Assembly (NCBI GenBank): GCA_026645575.1
Contig: JAPKMW010000028.1
Span: 37,245 to 101,244, forward strand
Direction of reading: 5' to 3'
Origin: Caldilineaceae bacterium
Lineage (GTDB): Bacteria > Chloroflexota > Anaerolineae > Caldilineales > Caldilineaceae
DNA length: 64,000 nucleotides
Shown: piece by piece, positions 17,731-25,731 of the stretch
How the letters are laid out: each line of letters begins with the position of its first letter
Numbering within the stretch: position 1 is the stretch's first letter
Notes under the pieces: model-generated
Databases searched by the model: none
Seen by the model: only the letters and a program-made list of their open reading frames with translations
Told to the model about the DNA's origin: nothing
Program-made: the position numbers and the translations under genes

Positions 17731-18006
17731 TTATTGATCCAAGGGCCATCCAGTAATAATTCTTACTACACTACGCGGTTTGAGTTGAAAAATGAGTTTG
17801 AGTCTACGCCCACCAATTATTCTGCCGATTAACTGGTAACGATCCTGGTATCGCTTGTTGCGACGTACTTCAAAATCGTTATAAAAGCATTGGATTGCTT
17901 CATCAATAGTGATGTGATAGACAGCAAGCTTATCATTCTCAAAGTCGTACTCGAAATCTGCTGGAACAAAGTGGCTCCAATTGACCATTACCTGCTCACC
18001 ATTCAT
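17731..18006 (-). CDS. BrnT-like / RelE-superfamily toxin candidate
   Basis: A 91-residue protein with the small-toxin pattern: VYHITIDEAIQCFYNDFEV, then Arg/Tyr-rich YQDRYQLIGRIIGGRRLKLIF, and a terminal RIITGWPL, which parallels the R-x-ITA ending of BrnT and DUF4258 proteins. Such proteins are ribonucleases acting on translated mRNA. The last bases lie 1 bp before the antitoxin-like gene. A TATAAT on the minus strand (18037-18042) may be its -10 box; no convincing -35 is seen. Confidence 0.55.
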   Translation of the reverse strand: MNGEQVMVNWSHFVPADFEYDFENDKLAVYHITIDEAIQCFYNDFEVRRNKRYQDRYQLIGRIIGGRRLKLIFQLKPRSVVRIITGWPLDQ

Positions 18007-18152
18007 GCTGTTTCAAGGGTTAAGTTGATTGAGCCGATTATACAGGATACCTAAGTTCCTTCTTTTTCGCAAAATACTTCATACATCGACAATGTTTCAT
18101 ACATTGTGTAAGATTAAATTATGAGCAATGCCCCCTAATGACGAAAGACAAG

Positions 18153-18722
18153 TTAATTCGTGGGTATACCCACGGATGGGCGGCCTAACGTTACCGTATT
18201 CGTAATCCAAATCATTCCTTCACGGATCGAGACCGGAAATTCATCCAGGTTGCGCGGTGATGGACCGGAAAGGTAGGAACCGTCAAGCCGAAACTCAGAA
18301 CCATCACAATAAGTCTTAAAGATTTTTGTTGTCCAGCGCCACTTGACTGGACAACCACTTTGGGGCGACCGGCCCAGAAACACTTTTGGTACAGCGCTAC
18401 CGGGCTGGACAGCGATGTAGACATCGGTGGGGAAAATGGTTTCAGTACTCGTGATATCGGTGGCGCTACCGGGTGTTTGATATTGAATCAAGGTCAGGGG
18501 ATAACCGGTTGTAGAGAGTGGAACCGTTAACTGGAACACCCCATCGCGCAAGTCTTCCAGGCGATTCACCGGAAAAATGGGAACGGCTTGAATGAAAGGT
18601 CGAGAGGTAGTTGGCTGCGGAGACTGCTCATTGATGACAAACCAAGCGCAGGCAGTCACAAACAGCGCACAAAACAACATAAGCAAAGTTTTGGTTTGCA
18701 TCTTTACCCACGACTTCTTCAT
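18153..18722 (-). CDS. Rieske-fold lipoprotein lacking all cluster ligands
   Basis: The N-terminus has a basic start, a hydrophobic stretch and a lipobox VTAC (Cys25), so it is predicted to be a membrane-anchored lipoprotein. Residues 113-173 follow the Rieske pattern: SPQSGCPVKW, FKTYCDGSEF, then DGSYLSGPSPRNLDEFPV. In functional Rieske proteins these read C-x-H-x-GC and F-x-C-x-CHGS. Here the four [2Fe-2S] ligands are replaced (Ser119, Gln121, Thr137, Asp140), while the two structural disulfide cysteines (Cys124, Cys139) remain. It cannot bind a normal Rieske cluster. The start overlaps the stop of the SARP regulator (ATGA). Confidence 0.75.
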   Translation of the reverse strand: MKKSWVKMQTKTLLMLFCALFVTACAWFVINEQSPQPTTSRPFIQAVPIFPVNRLEDLRDGVFQLTVPLSTTGYPLTLIQYQTPGSATDITSTETIFPTDVYIAVQPGSAVPKVFLGRSPQSGCPVKWRWTTKIFKTYCDGSEFRLDGSYLSGPSPRNLDEFPVSIREGMIWITNTVTLGRPSVGIPTN

Positions 18723-21700
18723 ACAGCCGCCAAGCGATCAGCCTCCGCCAGTAACTCTTTGTACCCATCCTCAGCCGCAATCTGGCGGGCTTGGACAAGT
18801 TGACTATGCGCAGACTCCGGCGGCAACAACGGCGCGACCCATAGCCGAATCTGTGCCACCGAAAAGCGAATGTTGAGCGCTTCCATCTGTTCCAAGGCAG
18901 ATAGGAGGAACCGACGGGCTTGCTCATTGTCACCCCGCGCTTGGGCGACTAGCCCCAAGTTGGCGGTAAGGCCGGCAACGCGTTCGGCGGCGGCAAATTG
19001 TTGGGCCAGGGTCAATCCTTCTTGGAAGGATTGTTCTGCCTTATCGAGCGCATGATGCGCCAGCGCAATTTCACCCAGCGTCGAGTAGAGGTAGGGCAGG
19101 GCGGCAAGCGCGCCTTTTTCTTGCGCCAGCGTCAGGCCGCGGTGGGCATAGTCGGCGGCGGTGGGGTCGCCTTGCAAGTGAAGGTGATAGGCCAGGTTGT
19201 TACAGGCCAGAATGTGGACGCGCAGTTCGCGCTCGCTCCCCATTGCCTGACTGACGGCGAAAGCAGCCCGAAAATAGGCCACCGCTGTTGGCAAGTCACC
19301 ACGGCGGGCGGCAATGTTACCCAACTCAAACTTGACATCCCCCAGTGTCACCACCCCTTTGACCGCTGCCAATGGGGATTGATTGAGGAGGGTTTCCGCC
19401 TTTTGCAGGTGGCGCACGGCCTCATCTAGATCACTCCCCATCTGGGCCAGGGCAATGCCGCGAAAATATTCAACAAAGCACACTGCCTCGGCGCGGCCAT
19501 GTCCATTCACCTGCGCGGCCAGATTCAAAAGTTCGCCATACCGGGTGCCGAGCATCAACGCTTCGATCAGGTCAGCATAGAGCAACTCCTCATCCAGTGG
19601 ATTGCGACTGCGCTCCTTCAAGCGCAACGCCAAGCGCAGGGCGTCGGCGGCGCGACCGTTTTGCCCGGCATGAAGGGCCGCTTGCCCCAGCGCGGCTAAG
19701 ATCCGTTGGTGTTGCGACTGATCGGTAAAGGCCGCCGCTGCGGCTGCCGCTTGTTCGTAAAAGACAATCGCCTCGCGCCAGGCCGCCAGTTTCGCCGCTC
19801 CTTGCCCAGCGAGAAAGGCGTATTGGGCCACCCGTTCCGGTTGATGACCCTCGGCAAAGTGATAGGCCAATAGACCAGCCACGCTTTCGATGCGCTGGTG
19901 GTAGAGTTCTTCCATCGCCTCGCCTACGCGCCGGTGTAAGAGCCGGTGGCGCGGTTCACCCATCTCCTGGTAGGCCACTTCCAGCGTCAACTGATGATCA
20001 AACTGATAGCGCAACCCCGTCAACGGTTGGATCAACCCCGCCGTTTGTAACTCATCAAGACTGTTGAGAACCGCCGCATCGGAGAGGGCCACGGTGCGCG
20101 CCACTGTTTCGATCTCAAATTCGCGCCCGATGACCGAGGCGGCATTCAACACTTGCCGACCGGCTTCGGAGAGACGCGCCAGGCGCGCCCGGATCAAGGC
20201 ATAGACGGTCTGCGGTACCACTTGGGTGGCCGATGCGGCGGTTAAATTCGTCCGCCCATCGGGGAGCAGTAACTGCTGATCACGTGCATAGTAGAGCAGC
20301 TCGATCAAAATAAAAGGGTTGCCCTCAGAGAGTTCGGTCAACCAGGCGGCTAAAGCCTGCGGCTCTTGGCTGGTGATTTGTTGGGCCAACTGCACAATAT
20401 CGGTGGTGGTCAGCCGTTGGAGAGGGAAACGCTGTAACCGCCCCTCGCGCAGCAAGGCCTCCAGCAGCAAAGCCAGCGGCGCCGGTGCGCTAACGCAGCG
20501 CGCCGTGGCGACAAAGGTGATCGCCGCTCCTTGTTGCGCCGCTTTGCGGAGTAGATACCCCAGCAAGCTAATGGTCGAAGCGTCGGCCCAGTGCAGGTCG
20601 TCAAAGGCCAGCACCAGCGGGCGTTGACGGGCCAATGCCAGCAGAAACTGGCTGATCCCTTCCCACAAGCGCAATTCATCGACGGCGGGTGTACTGGGCG
20701 CCGAGGCTGCGCGCTCATCAGCCAGTTCCGGCAGAAGGCGCGCTACCTCGGTGCGCCAGAGCGGGTTCAAGTGCAGATCGCGCAGCAGTTTGGGCCACTG
20801 GGGTTGGGTAAAGAGGGTGCGCAACGCTTCCAGCAGTGGTTGATAGGGTAGCGTCGCCTCTAGTTCACGCGCCTGCCCCAACAGCACAAGCGGGGCATCG
20901 CTCTCCTGGCGTTTTTCGATAAACTCATCCAACAGGCGCGACTTGCCGATCCCGCTTTCACCTTCAATCAGCAGTAGATGATGCGCGGTTGCCAGTTCGG
21001 TTAAACGGTGTAATTCCCGCTGCCGTCCAACAAAGGGGAGCGCCGGCACGCCTTGACGCGCCAATGAAATCGCTACCGGTGTTGTTCGGGGAGCGAAGAG
21101 GGGTAGCGCCACGGCTTCCCCAACAGCCGGCGCGCTATCCGGGACACCCCTGACAACGGTTGCTGCATTGCTATTGACAACCGGCGCAGGTAGCGTATCC
21201 GTGATGATAGCATCGTAGAGCGCTTGGGTTTCCGCCATTGGCGGCACGCCCATCTCCTCGGCCAGCAAGGTGCGCAACGTTTCATAGCGGCGGATGGCGC
21301 CGGCGCGATCTCCGGCCAGGTATTGCAGACGCAAGGCATCGCGCTGCACATCTTCTTGTAATGGTTCTAGCGCCAGGGCCTGATCCAGGGCATCGAGCGC
21401 TGCGCGGTAGGCGTGCTGCGCTTCGTAAAGACGACTGAGACGGGTATAACCACTGAGGGCCAACCGCTGGTAGCGGGTGCGTTCGACGGCGGCCCAGTCA
21501 TCAAATTCGGGAAGATCAGGCAGGGTAAAGTCGTGCAGGAAATCGCCACCGTATAGGGCCAACGTGGCTTGAAGCGCCGACAGGCTGGCATTGGGGTGGG
21601 TAAGTTGCGTGACAAAGGCGCGTGCATCGACACTCACCGCAGGCGCCAACGCAATGGTGTCATCCTCCACCTGGACCCGATCGCCCAGAATTTTACGCAG

Positions 21701-21904
21701 GCCATAGAGGGTGCTACGAAAATTCTGTTGTGCGCCCTGCCGGTCGGCGTCGGGCCAGAAGAAGGCCAGCAGGTGGTCGCGCGCCACAGAAGTTGGATGG
21801 GCGGCCAGGTAATAGAGCAAGGCCCGGCTTTTGCGCCGGGCGATGGGTACAGGTTGGTCAGCGTCAAGGATCTGGGGCGCGCCCAGCAAGCGAATCGATA
21901 GCAT
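18719..21904 (-). CDS. SARP/BTAD - AAA ATPase - TPR transcriptional regulator
   Basis: A 1061-residue AfsR/MalT-like regulator. The N-terminal winged helix (LSIRLLGAPQI, SRALLYYLAAHP) and bacterial transcriptional activator domain span residues 1-250. A STAND-type NTPase follows, with P-loop GESGIGKSRLL near residue 315 and LVLAFDDLHWAD as Walker B. The C-terminal half is TPR-like helical repeats (AYHLHLQGDPTAADYAHRG, GEIALAHHALDKAEQSFQEG). The ATG at 21904 precedes the conserved LSIRLLG. It overlaps the start of the Rieske-fold lipoprotein by 4 bp, so that gene is probably translated with it. The inducing ligand is unknown. Confidence 0.9.
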   Translation of the reverse strand: MLSIRLLGAPQILDADQPVPIARRKSRALLYYLAAHPTSVARDHLLAFFWPDADRQGAQQNFRSTLYGLRKILGDRVQVEDDTIALAPAVSVDARAFVTQLTHPNASLSALQATLALYGGDFLHDFTLPDLPEFDDWAAVERTRYQRLALSGYTRLSRLYEAQHAYRAALDALDQALALEPLQEDVQRDALRLQYLAGDRAGAIRRYETLRTLLAEEMGVPPMAETQALYDAIITDTLPAPVVNSNAATVVRGVPDSAPAVGEAVALPLFAPRTTPVAISLARQGVPALPFVGRQRELHRLTELATAHHLLLIEGESGIGKSRLLDEFIEKRQESDAPLVLLGQARELEATLPYQPLLEALRTLFTQPQWPKLLRDLHLNPLWRTEVARLLPELADERAASAPSTPAVDELRLWEGISQFLLALARQRPLVLAFDDLHWADASTISLLGYLLRKAAQQGAAITFVATARCVSAPAPLALLLEALLREGRLQRFPLQRLTTTDIVQLAQQITSQEPQALAAWLTELSEGNPFILIELLYYARDQQLLLPDGRTNLTAASATQVVPQTVYALIRARLARLSEAGRQVLNAASVIGREFEIETVARTVALSDAAVLNSLDELQTAGLIQPLTGLRYQFDHQLTLEVAYQEMGEPRHRLLHRRVGEAMEELYHQRIESVAGLLAYHFAEGHQPERVAQYAFLAGQGAAKLAAWREAIVFYEQAAAAAAAFTDQSQHQRILAALGQAALHAGQNGRAADALRLALRLKERSRNPLDEELLYADLIEALMLGTRYGELLNLAAQVNGHGRAEAVCFVEYFRGIALAQMGSDLDEAVRHLQKAETLLNQSPLAAVKGVVTLGDVKFELGNIAARRGDLPTAVAYFRAAFAVSQAMGSERELRVHILACNNLAYHLHLQGDPTAADYAHRGLTLAQEKGALAALPYLYSTLGEIALAHHALDKAEQSFQEGLTLAQQFAAAERVAGLTANLGLVAQARGDNEQARRFLLSALEQMEALNIRFSVAQIRLWVAPLLPPESAHSQLVQARQIAAEDGYKELLAEADRLAAV

Positions 21905-22025
21905 GGCTGCTATTATAGCTGATGGAGAGAAAAACAACAACGGATTTGGGTGGTAACGGATTACAACAGCGGAGGATGATAGCAGCGGATGATGACATAG
22001 GGCGGGCAGACTGATTTTTCTTCAT

Positions 22026-22055
22026 TTGACAGGCAAGCTACTCGAATTTTATAAT
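22026..22055 (+). promoter_or_regulatory. Consensus promoter upstream of the PepSY-like/C39-like pair
   Basis: TTGACA at 22026-22031 and TATAAT at 22050-22055 are perfect hexamers with an 18-bp spacer. The predicted start is near 22062, about 35 bp before the ATG at 22098. Confidence 0.8.
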
Positions 22056-22097
22056 ACTGCTGGCTGTGCTGAAGCGTGATGGTTATTTTCAAAAAAC

Positions 22098-22463
22098 ATG
22101 AATACATTTTCACTGTCACCAAAATTTCAATCGGAACAATTGCCACTTGTACTCGATGTTCAGGTGAGTACAACGCTCAATATATCGGCGGAAGATGCGC
22201 GTCTTTATGTCAATCGTCAAGTTATCCCTCGTCTTGGCACCGGTTTGGTTGCTCGCACACCAGACCTTAGCATTGCCAACACCCAAATTAGTTGGCGCGT
22301 TCCCATTGAATTATCGCTTCCTCATCTGGGCAATTTGGGTGAAGTTGGCGCTGTCCAGGTTGATGCGCGCTCTGGCGAGATTGCTTTTTCAGCGGAAGAG
22401 CAAGAGCGGCTCATTACCCATGCCCGACGGCTCTACCGCGGCGCCACATTATCAACAGAGTAA
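22098..22463 (+). CDS. PepSY-like small protein of unknown function
   Basis: A 121-residue soluble protein without a signal peptide. The C-terminal half contains GEVGAVQVDARSGEI, which follows the PepSY-like pattern G-x-V-x-VDA-x-(T/S)GEI, and the middle has RVPIELSLPHLGNLG. Similar uncharacterised proteins occur in cyanobacteria and Chloroflexota. Its last 44 bp overlap the start of the next gene in another frame, so the two are coupled. It might bind or inhibit the peptidase-like partner, as PepSY domains can, but this is inference. Confidence 0.7.
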   Translation: MNTFSLSPKFQSEQLPLVLDVQVSTTLNISAEDARLYVNRQVIPRLGTGLVARTPDLSIANTQISWRVPIELSLPHLGNLGEVGAVQVDARSGEIAFSAEEQERLITHARRLYRGATLSTE

Positions 22464-22878
22464 ACCAGGCAGTTGCCTGCCGGCTTGTACACGAATGGTG
22501 CTAGCAACCTTTGGCGATCATCGTTCTGAACAAGAATTAAGTCTACTCTTAGAAAGTTTCGACTTTGGCACACCGGCATTTCATGTTTATAAGCTCACCC
22601 AAATTGGCTATACTATCCAATATCAAACCTTTACCTTCCCTCAGGTAGCGGCATATCTCAGCCGAGGGCTACACCCGATTGTCTTTGTTGATGCCAGTAT
22701 GCTACCGTGGGCAGATTTTGATGGGTTTCACGCGCTCGTCTTAGTTGAAGTCACTGCGCAGGATGTTGCGGTACATGATCCGACACAAACAGAAGGCCCC
22801 AGTCGCTTGTTGATCGATGGATTTTTGGCAGCTTGGAAAGAATTCGATGATAAAGCAGCTATTATCAGCTTACAATAA
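22420..22878 (+). CDS. C39-like cysteine peptidase domain protein
   Basis: A 152-residue papain-like (C39/BtrH type) protein. It shows the Gln-Cys start of the family (YQQSKPGSCLPACTRMVL), a His in FDGFHALVLVEV and an Asp in VAVHDPTQ, the expected triad order. No transporter, TM segment or signal is attached, so it is a free cytosolic protein. The ATG at 22420 lies inside the upstream gene; the longer open frame from 22195 has no similarity there. Possible roles are peptide maturation or regulated proteolysis. Confidence 0.72.
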   Translation: MPDGSTAAPHYQQSKPGSCLPACTRMVLATFGDHRSEQELSLLLESFDFGTPAFHVYKLTQIGYTIQYQTFTFPQVAAYLSRGLHPIVFVDASMLPWADFDGFHALVLVEVTAQDVAVHDPTQTEGPSRLLIDGFLAAWKEFDDKAAIISLQ

Positions 22879-22912
22879 TTTTTATCGCAAGTAAAACAGA
22901 GGAGAACCCAAG

Positions 22913-23617
22913 GTGAGCAGAAAAATTGAGAAGTTATTCCGTGCGCCCTATTCGGTGCCGAATGGTCTACAGATCACAGATGACGGGTTGTGGATCGTCG
23001 ATCAGATCACCGACCGCGTGGCGTTGGTCAATATCAATGACAAGATTGACTATTATGAAGTGCCGAAATTTATCCGTGACATTCCCAGCGAATGCTCGAA
23101 CACTAGCGGTTTAGGGTGGGGCGATGGGGCGTTGTGGCTGGCGGCGAATGGTGGCGCCCAGTTGTGGCGACCGGCCCGTCCCCATGACGCCGATGCGCAC
23201 AACGGCGAAATTCTCAAGGTCGATCCGCAGACAGGAGCAACCCTGGCGCGCTACCCGTTGCCCGGCGGCGGTGGCACGCACGGCCTGGAATATGACCGCT
23301 TTGAAGCCGATACCCTCTGGGTGACGACGCTGAAAAGCCAGACCTTGTCAAAGATGCGCATTAGCGATTGGAGTGTCCAACAGGTGATTGCGCTGCCTTA
23401 CCAGCGTGCGCACGGTGTTGTTCGTGTGGAAGATGGCATTTGGGTGGTGCATACAGCGAATCGGGTGATCGTCAAGCTTGACTTGAACGACGGCCACGAA
23501 CTCGACCGCATCGACGTACCGGCGCCCCACCCCGAACCCCATTGCCTCTCCAATTACGGCAAGGATCTCATTTACTGCGACGCCAGTTCCGGCTGGGTCG
23601 CCAAGATCACGCTCTAA
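22913..23617 (+). CDS. Six-bladed beta-propeller (SMP-30/Vgb-like) protein
   Basis: A 234-residue protein made of short beta-propeller repeats (GLQITDDGLWIVDQITDRVALV, GDGALWLAANGG, RFEADTLWVTTL, DGIWVVHTANRVIVKLDL). It resembles the SMP-30/gluconolactonase or Vgb-lyase folds and lacks a signal peptide. The GTG start sits behind a GAGGAGAA box, 34 bp after the C39-like gene, so it may be the third gene of that unit. Catalytic residues for a specific lactonase cannot be assigned with confidence. Confidence 0.75.
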   Translation: MSRKIEKLFRAPYSVPNGLQITDDGLWIVDQITDRVALVNINDKIDYYEVPKFIRDIPSECSNTSGLGWGDGALWLAANGGAQLWRPARPHDADAHNGEILKVDPQTGATLARYPLPGGGGTHGLEYDRFEADTLWVTTLKSQTLSKMRISDWSVQQVIALPYQRAHGVVRVEDGIWVVHTANRVIVKLDLNDGHELDRIDVPAPHPEPHCLSNYGKDLIYCDASSGWVAKITL

Positions 23618-23621
23618 CTTA

Positions 23622-23690
23622 TTAACCACAAAGACACAAAGTTCACGAAGGAGATACTTTTCTTCGTGAACTTTGTGTCTTTGTGGTTAA
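23622..23690. repeat. Perfect 29-nt inverted repeat between convergent genes
   Basis: Arms 23622-23650 and 23662-23690 are perfect complements, built on the word CACAAAGACACAAAGTTCACGAAG. It lies between the propeller gene (+) and the DUF2892 gene (-), 4 bp and 1 bp from their stop codons, and is a likely bidirectional terminator. Confidence 0.92.
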
Positions 23691-23691
23691 A

Positions 23692-23895
23692 TTAAGCCGT
23701 TTTGGTGCGGAAGCCGAAGAGGGAATAGAGCGGACACCAGCCGATCACACCAGTGAGCAGCGGAATAAAACCGAGGTATTGGAAGACCAGCCCCAGCGTG
23801 CCACCGACCATGCCACCCCAGCCCAAGTATAACAGCACGATGCCCAACACAACCCGCAATACGCGATCCAGCATAGATTCATTCAGACTAAACAT
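23692..23895 (-). CDS. DUF2892 small membrane protein (YgaP TM-like)
   Basis: A 67-residue protein with two membrane segments (VLGIVLLYLGWGGMVGGTLG and FIPLLTGVIGWCPLYSLFG). The start NESMLDRVLRVVLG and the CPLYSLFG ending are typical of the DUF2892 domain, also found as the TM part of rhodanese YgaP. It is downstream of the Crp-like regulator gene, a common neighbour in sulfur and redox stress loci. Role unknown. Confidence 0.85.
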   Translation of the reverse strand: MFSLNESMLDRVLRVVLGIVLLYLGWGGMVGGTLGLVFQYLGFIPLLTGVIGWCPLYSLFGFRTKTA

Positions 23896-24009
23896 AGCGC
23901 TTCTCCTTCGCCGCTATTCACGGCGACTATTTGCTGTTGTGAATTGTTGATGAACCTAGTATAGCGGTTGCGGGGGAGCGGGTCAGTGACTGGAGTCACA
24001 CAGGATCGG

Positions 24010-24681
24010 TCAGGGGCGGGGCTGGCTGGCGTAGTGGGCAAGGGCGGCGGCCTGGGTGATGAGAATGCGCCCCCGCTCCAAGCGCAAGTAGCCGAGTGTC
24101 TCAAATTGTTTCAGGATGCGGCTCACCACTTCACGGGCGCTGCCCACCTCGTCGGCCACCATCTGGTGAGTCGCTTCGATGATTGGTCCCCGTTCGACCA
24201 GGAGCGCGGCCAACCGTTGATCGAGTTGGCGAAAGGCCACCTCTTCGACCAACGTCATGAGATGGGTGATCCGTTCGCTAAAGCAGCGGAAGACAAATTC
24301 GCGAAAGGCGTTGGAGCTGGCCATCAGTTGGTAAAAGAAAGGGCCGCTCATGGCATAGGCCACCAGATCCTGCTCGGCCACGCCGCGCGCTGGATAGGCA
24401 GCCTTGCCCAGGAGACAACTGACCGTGAGAATGCAACTGTCGCCCGGCTCAACGCGATAGAGCAGAATCTCGCGACCCGACAAGGCTGGCTTTGTCACCC
24501 GAATGGCGCCGGCGGTGAGCATGATAAAGGCGGTGCAGGGGTAATCAAGGTCGAAAAGCGTCGTACCCCCGGCTACACGCAAAACGCGCACATCCTGCTG
24601 GAATTGCGCCAGCAAGGGGCCGGGCAACGCGCTTACTAGGGGATACCAAGTCGTCAGTTCTTCTAATTCAAGTGCAGTCAT
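24010..24681 (-). CDS. Crp/Fnr family transcriptional regulator
   Basis: A 223-residue regulator with an N-terminal cyclic-nucleotide-binding-like beta-roll (GREILLYRVEPGDSCIL) and a C-terminal winged helix containing THQMVADEVGSAREVVSRILKQFE, the usual Crp recognition helix pattern. Cysteines in the N-terminal domain (DYPC, DSCI, SCLLG) could respond to redox state but do not form an Fnr cluster motif. It lies 5 bp after fmt and upstream of the DUF2892 gene, which it may control. Confidence 0.88.
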   Translation of the reverse strand: MTALELEELTTWYPLVSALPGPLLAQFQQDVRVLRVAGGTTLFDLDYPCTAFIMLTAGAIRVTKPALSGREILLYRVEPGDSCILTVSCLLGKAAYPARGVAEQDLVAYAMSGPFFYQLMASSNAFREFVFRCFSERITHLMTLVEEVAFRQLDQRLAALLVERGPIIEATHQMVADEVGSAREVVSRILKQFETLGYLRLERGRILITQAAALAHYASQPRP

Positions 24682-24686
24682 AGGGT

Positions 24687-25664
24687 TTATTCTTGGGCAG
24701 CATCAACCGGCGACGCGCCCAGCCGACTACCGATAAATTCCGGCGCACCATTCAAAAAGCTGCGCCAATCCATCGGGCGCTTGCCCGCCGGTTGCACCGT
24801 TACCAGCCGTAAGAGGCCATCGCCTGTACCAACGGCCGGCCCTTCCGCTGTTTGCACCACCTGACCAGGAGCCGCTTTGCCGTTGACTACCGTCGCCTGC
24901 AAAATCTTGAACGGTTCGCCCCGCCAGGTGGTATAGGCGGAAGGCCAGGGGCTATAGGCGCGGGTCATCCGTTCGATCTGCACCGCCGGCTGCGTCCAGT
25001 CGATCTGACCGGCTTCCTTGCGAATCAGCCGGCAAAGTGATGGTTCGCCCGGCAGCGCCGATTGGGGTGTTGGGGTAATCTTGCCGGCCAGCCAGGCGGG
25101 CAAGGTCTCGATCAACAATTGCGCCCCGGCTTCGGCCAGCCGCTCGCTGAGGGTGGCGGTGGTGTCATCAGGCAGAATGGGCAGTTTGGCCTGCGCCAAG
25201 ACAGGGCCGGTATCCATGCCCTCATCCATGAGCATGATCGAATTGCCGGTTTCGGTTAGCCCGTCGAGCAAGGCCGCGGTAATGGGCGACGCGCCGCGGT
25301 AGGCCGGCAGTAGACTGGCATGAACATTGATCGGCCCGTGGGTCGGAATCGCTAACACCTCTTTGCGCAAAATTTGGCCAAAGGCGGCCACGACAAAGAG
25401 ATCCGGGACTCGATCTCGCAACGCCGTCACCGCCGCCGGCTCCTTGCGTAGACTGACGGGCTGCAAAACTGGCAACCCTTGGCTTACTGCATATTGTTTC
25501 ACCGGGCCAGGAATAACCTTCTTTCCACGCCCAGACGGTCGATCCGGTTGCGTCACGACGGCGACCACTTCCCACTGTTGGGCAACGCCATTCTCACACA
25601 AGGCGCGCAAGCTGGGAACCGCGAACTCCGGCGTTCCCATGAAAATAATGCGAGTTGGTTTCAT
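24687..25664 (-). CDS. fmt: Methionyl-tRNA formyltransferase
   Basis: Fmt formylates initiator Met-tRNA. It has the N-terminal fold start RIIFMGTPEFAVPSL, the active-site segment NVHASLLPAYRGASPI, the DEGMDTG motif and a C-terminal Fmt domain with ACGDG-like GTGDGLLRLVTVQPAGKRPM. It is 325 residues from the ATG at 25664, the standard length. Def is not adjacent; a Crp-type regulator follows instead. Confidence 0.95.
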   Translation of the reverse strand: MKPTRIIFMGTPEFAVPSLRALCENGVAQQWEVVAVVTQPDRPSGRGKKVIPGPVKQYAVSQGLPVLQPVSLRKEPAAVTALRDRVPDLFVVAAFGQILRKEVLAIPTHGPINVHASLLPAYRGASPITAALLDGLTETGNSIMLMDEGMDTGPVLAQAKLPILPDDTTATLSERLAEAGAQLLIETLPAWLAGKITPTPQSALPGEPSLCRLIRKEAGQIDWTQPAVQIERMTRAYSPWPSAYTTWRGEPFKILQATVVNGKAAPGQVVQTAEGPAVGTGDGLLRLVTVQPAGKRPMDWRSFLNGAPEFIGSRLGASPVDAAQE

Positions 25665-25731
25665 AAATTTTGTCAGATCCAATCGTTACAAAGAACCAAT
25701 CTCTCAATCGCTCGATCGCTCAATCTCTATA

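Noticed and set aside
22195..22419. N-terminal extension of the C39-like gene from 22195
   Set aside because: It translates the upstream PepSY-like gene in a wrong frame and gives no family similarity; the ATG at 22420 was used.
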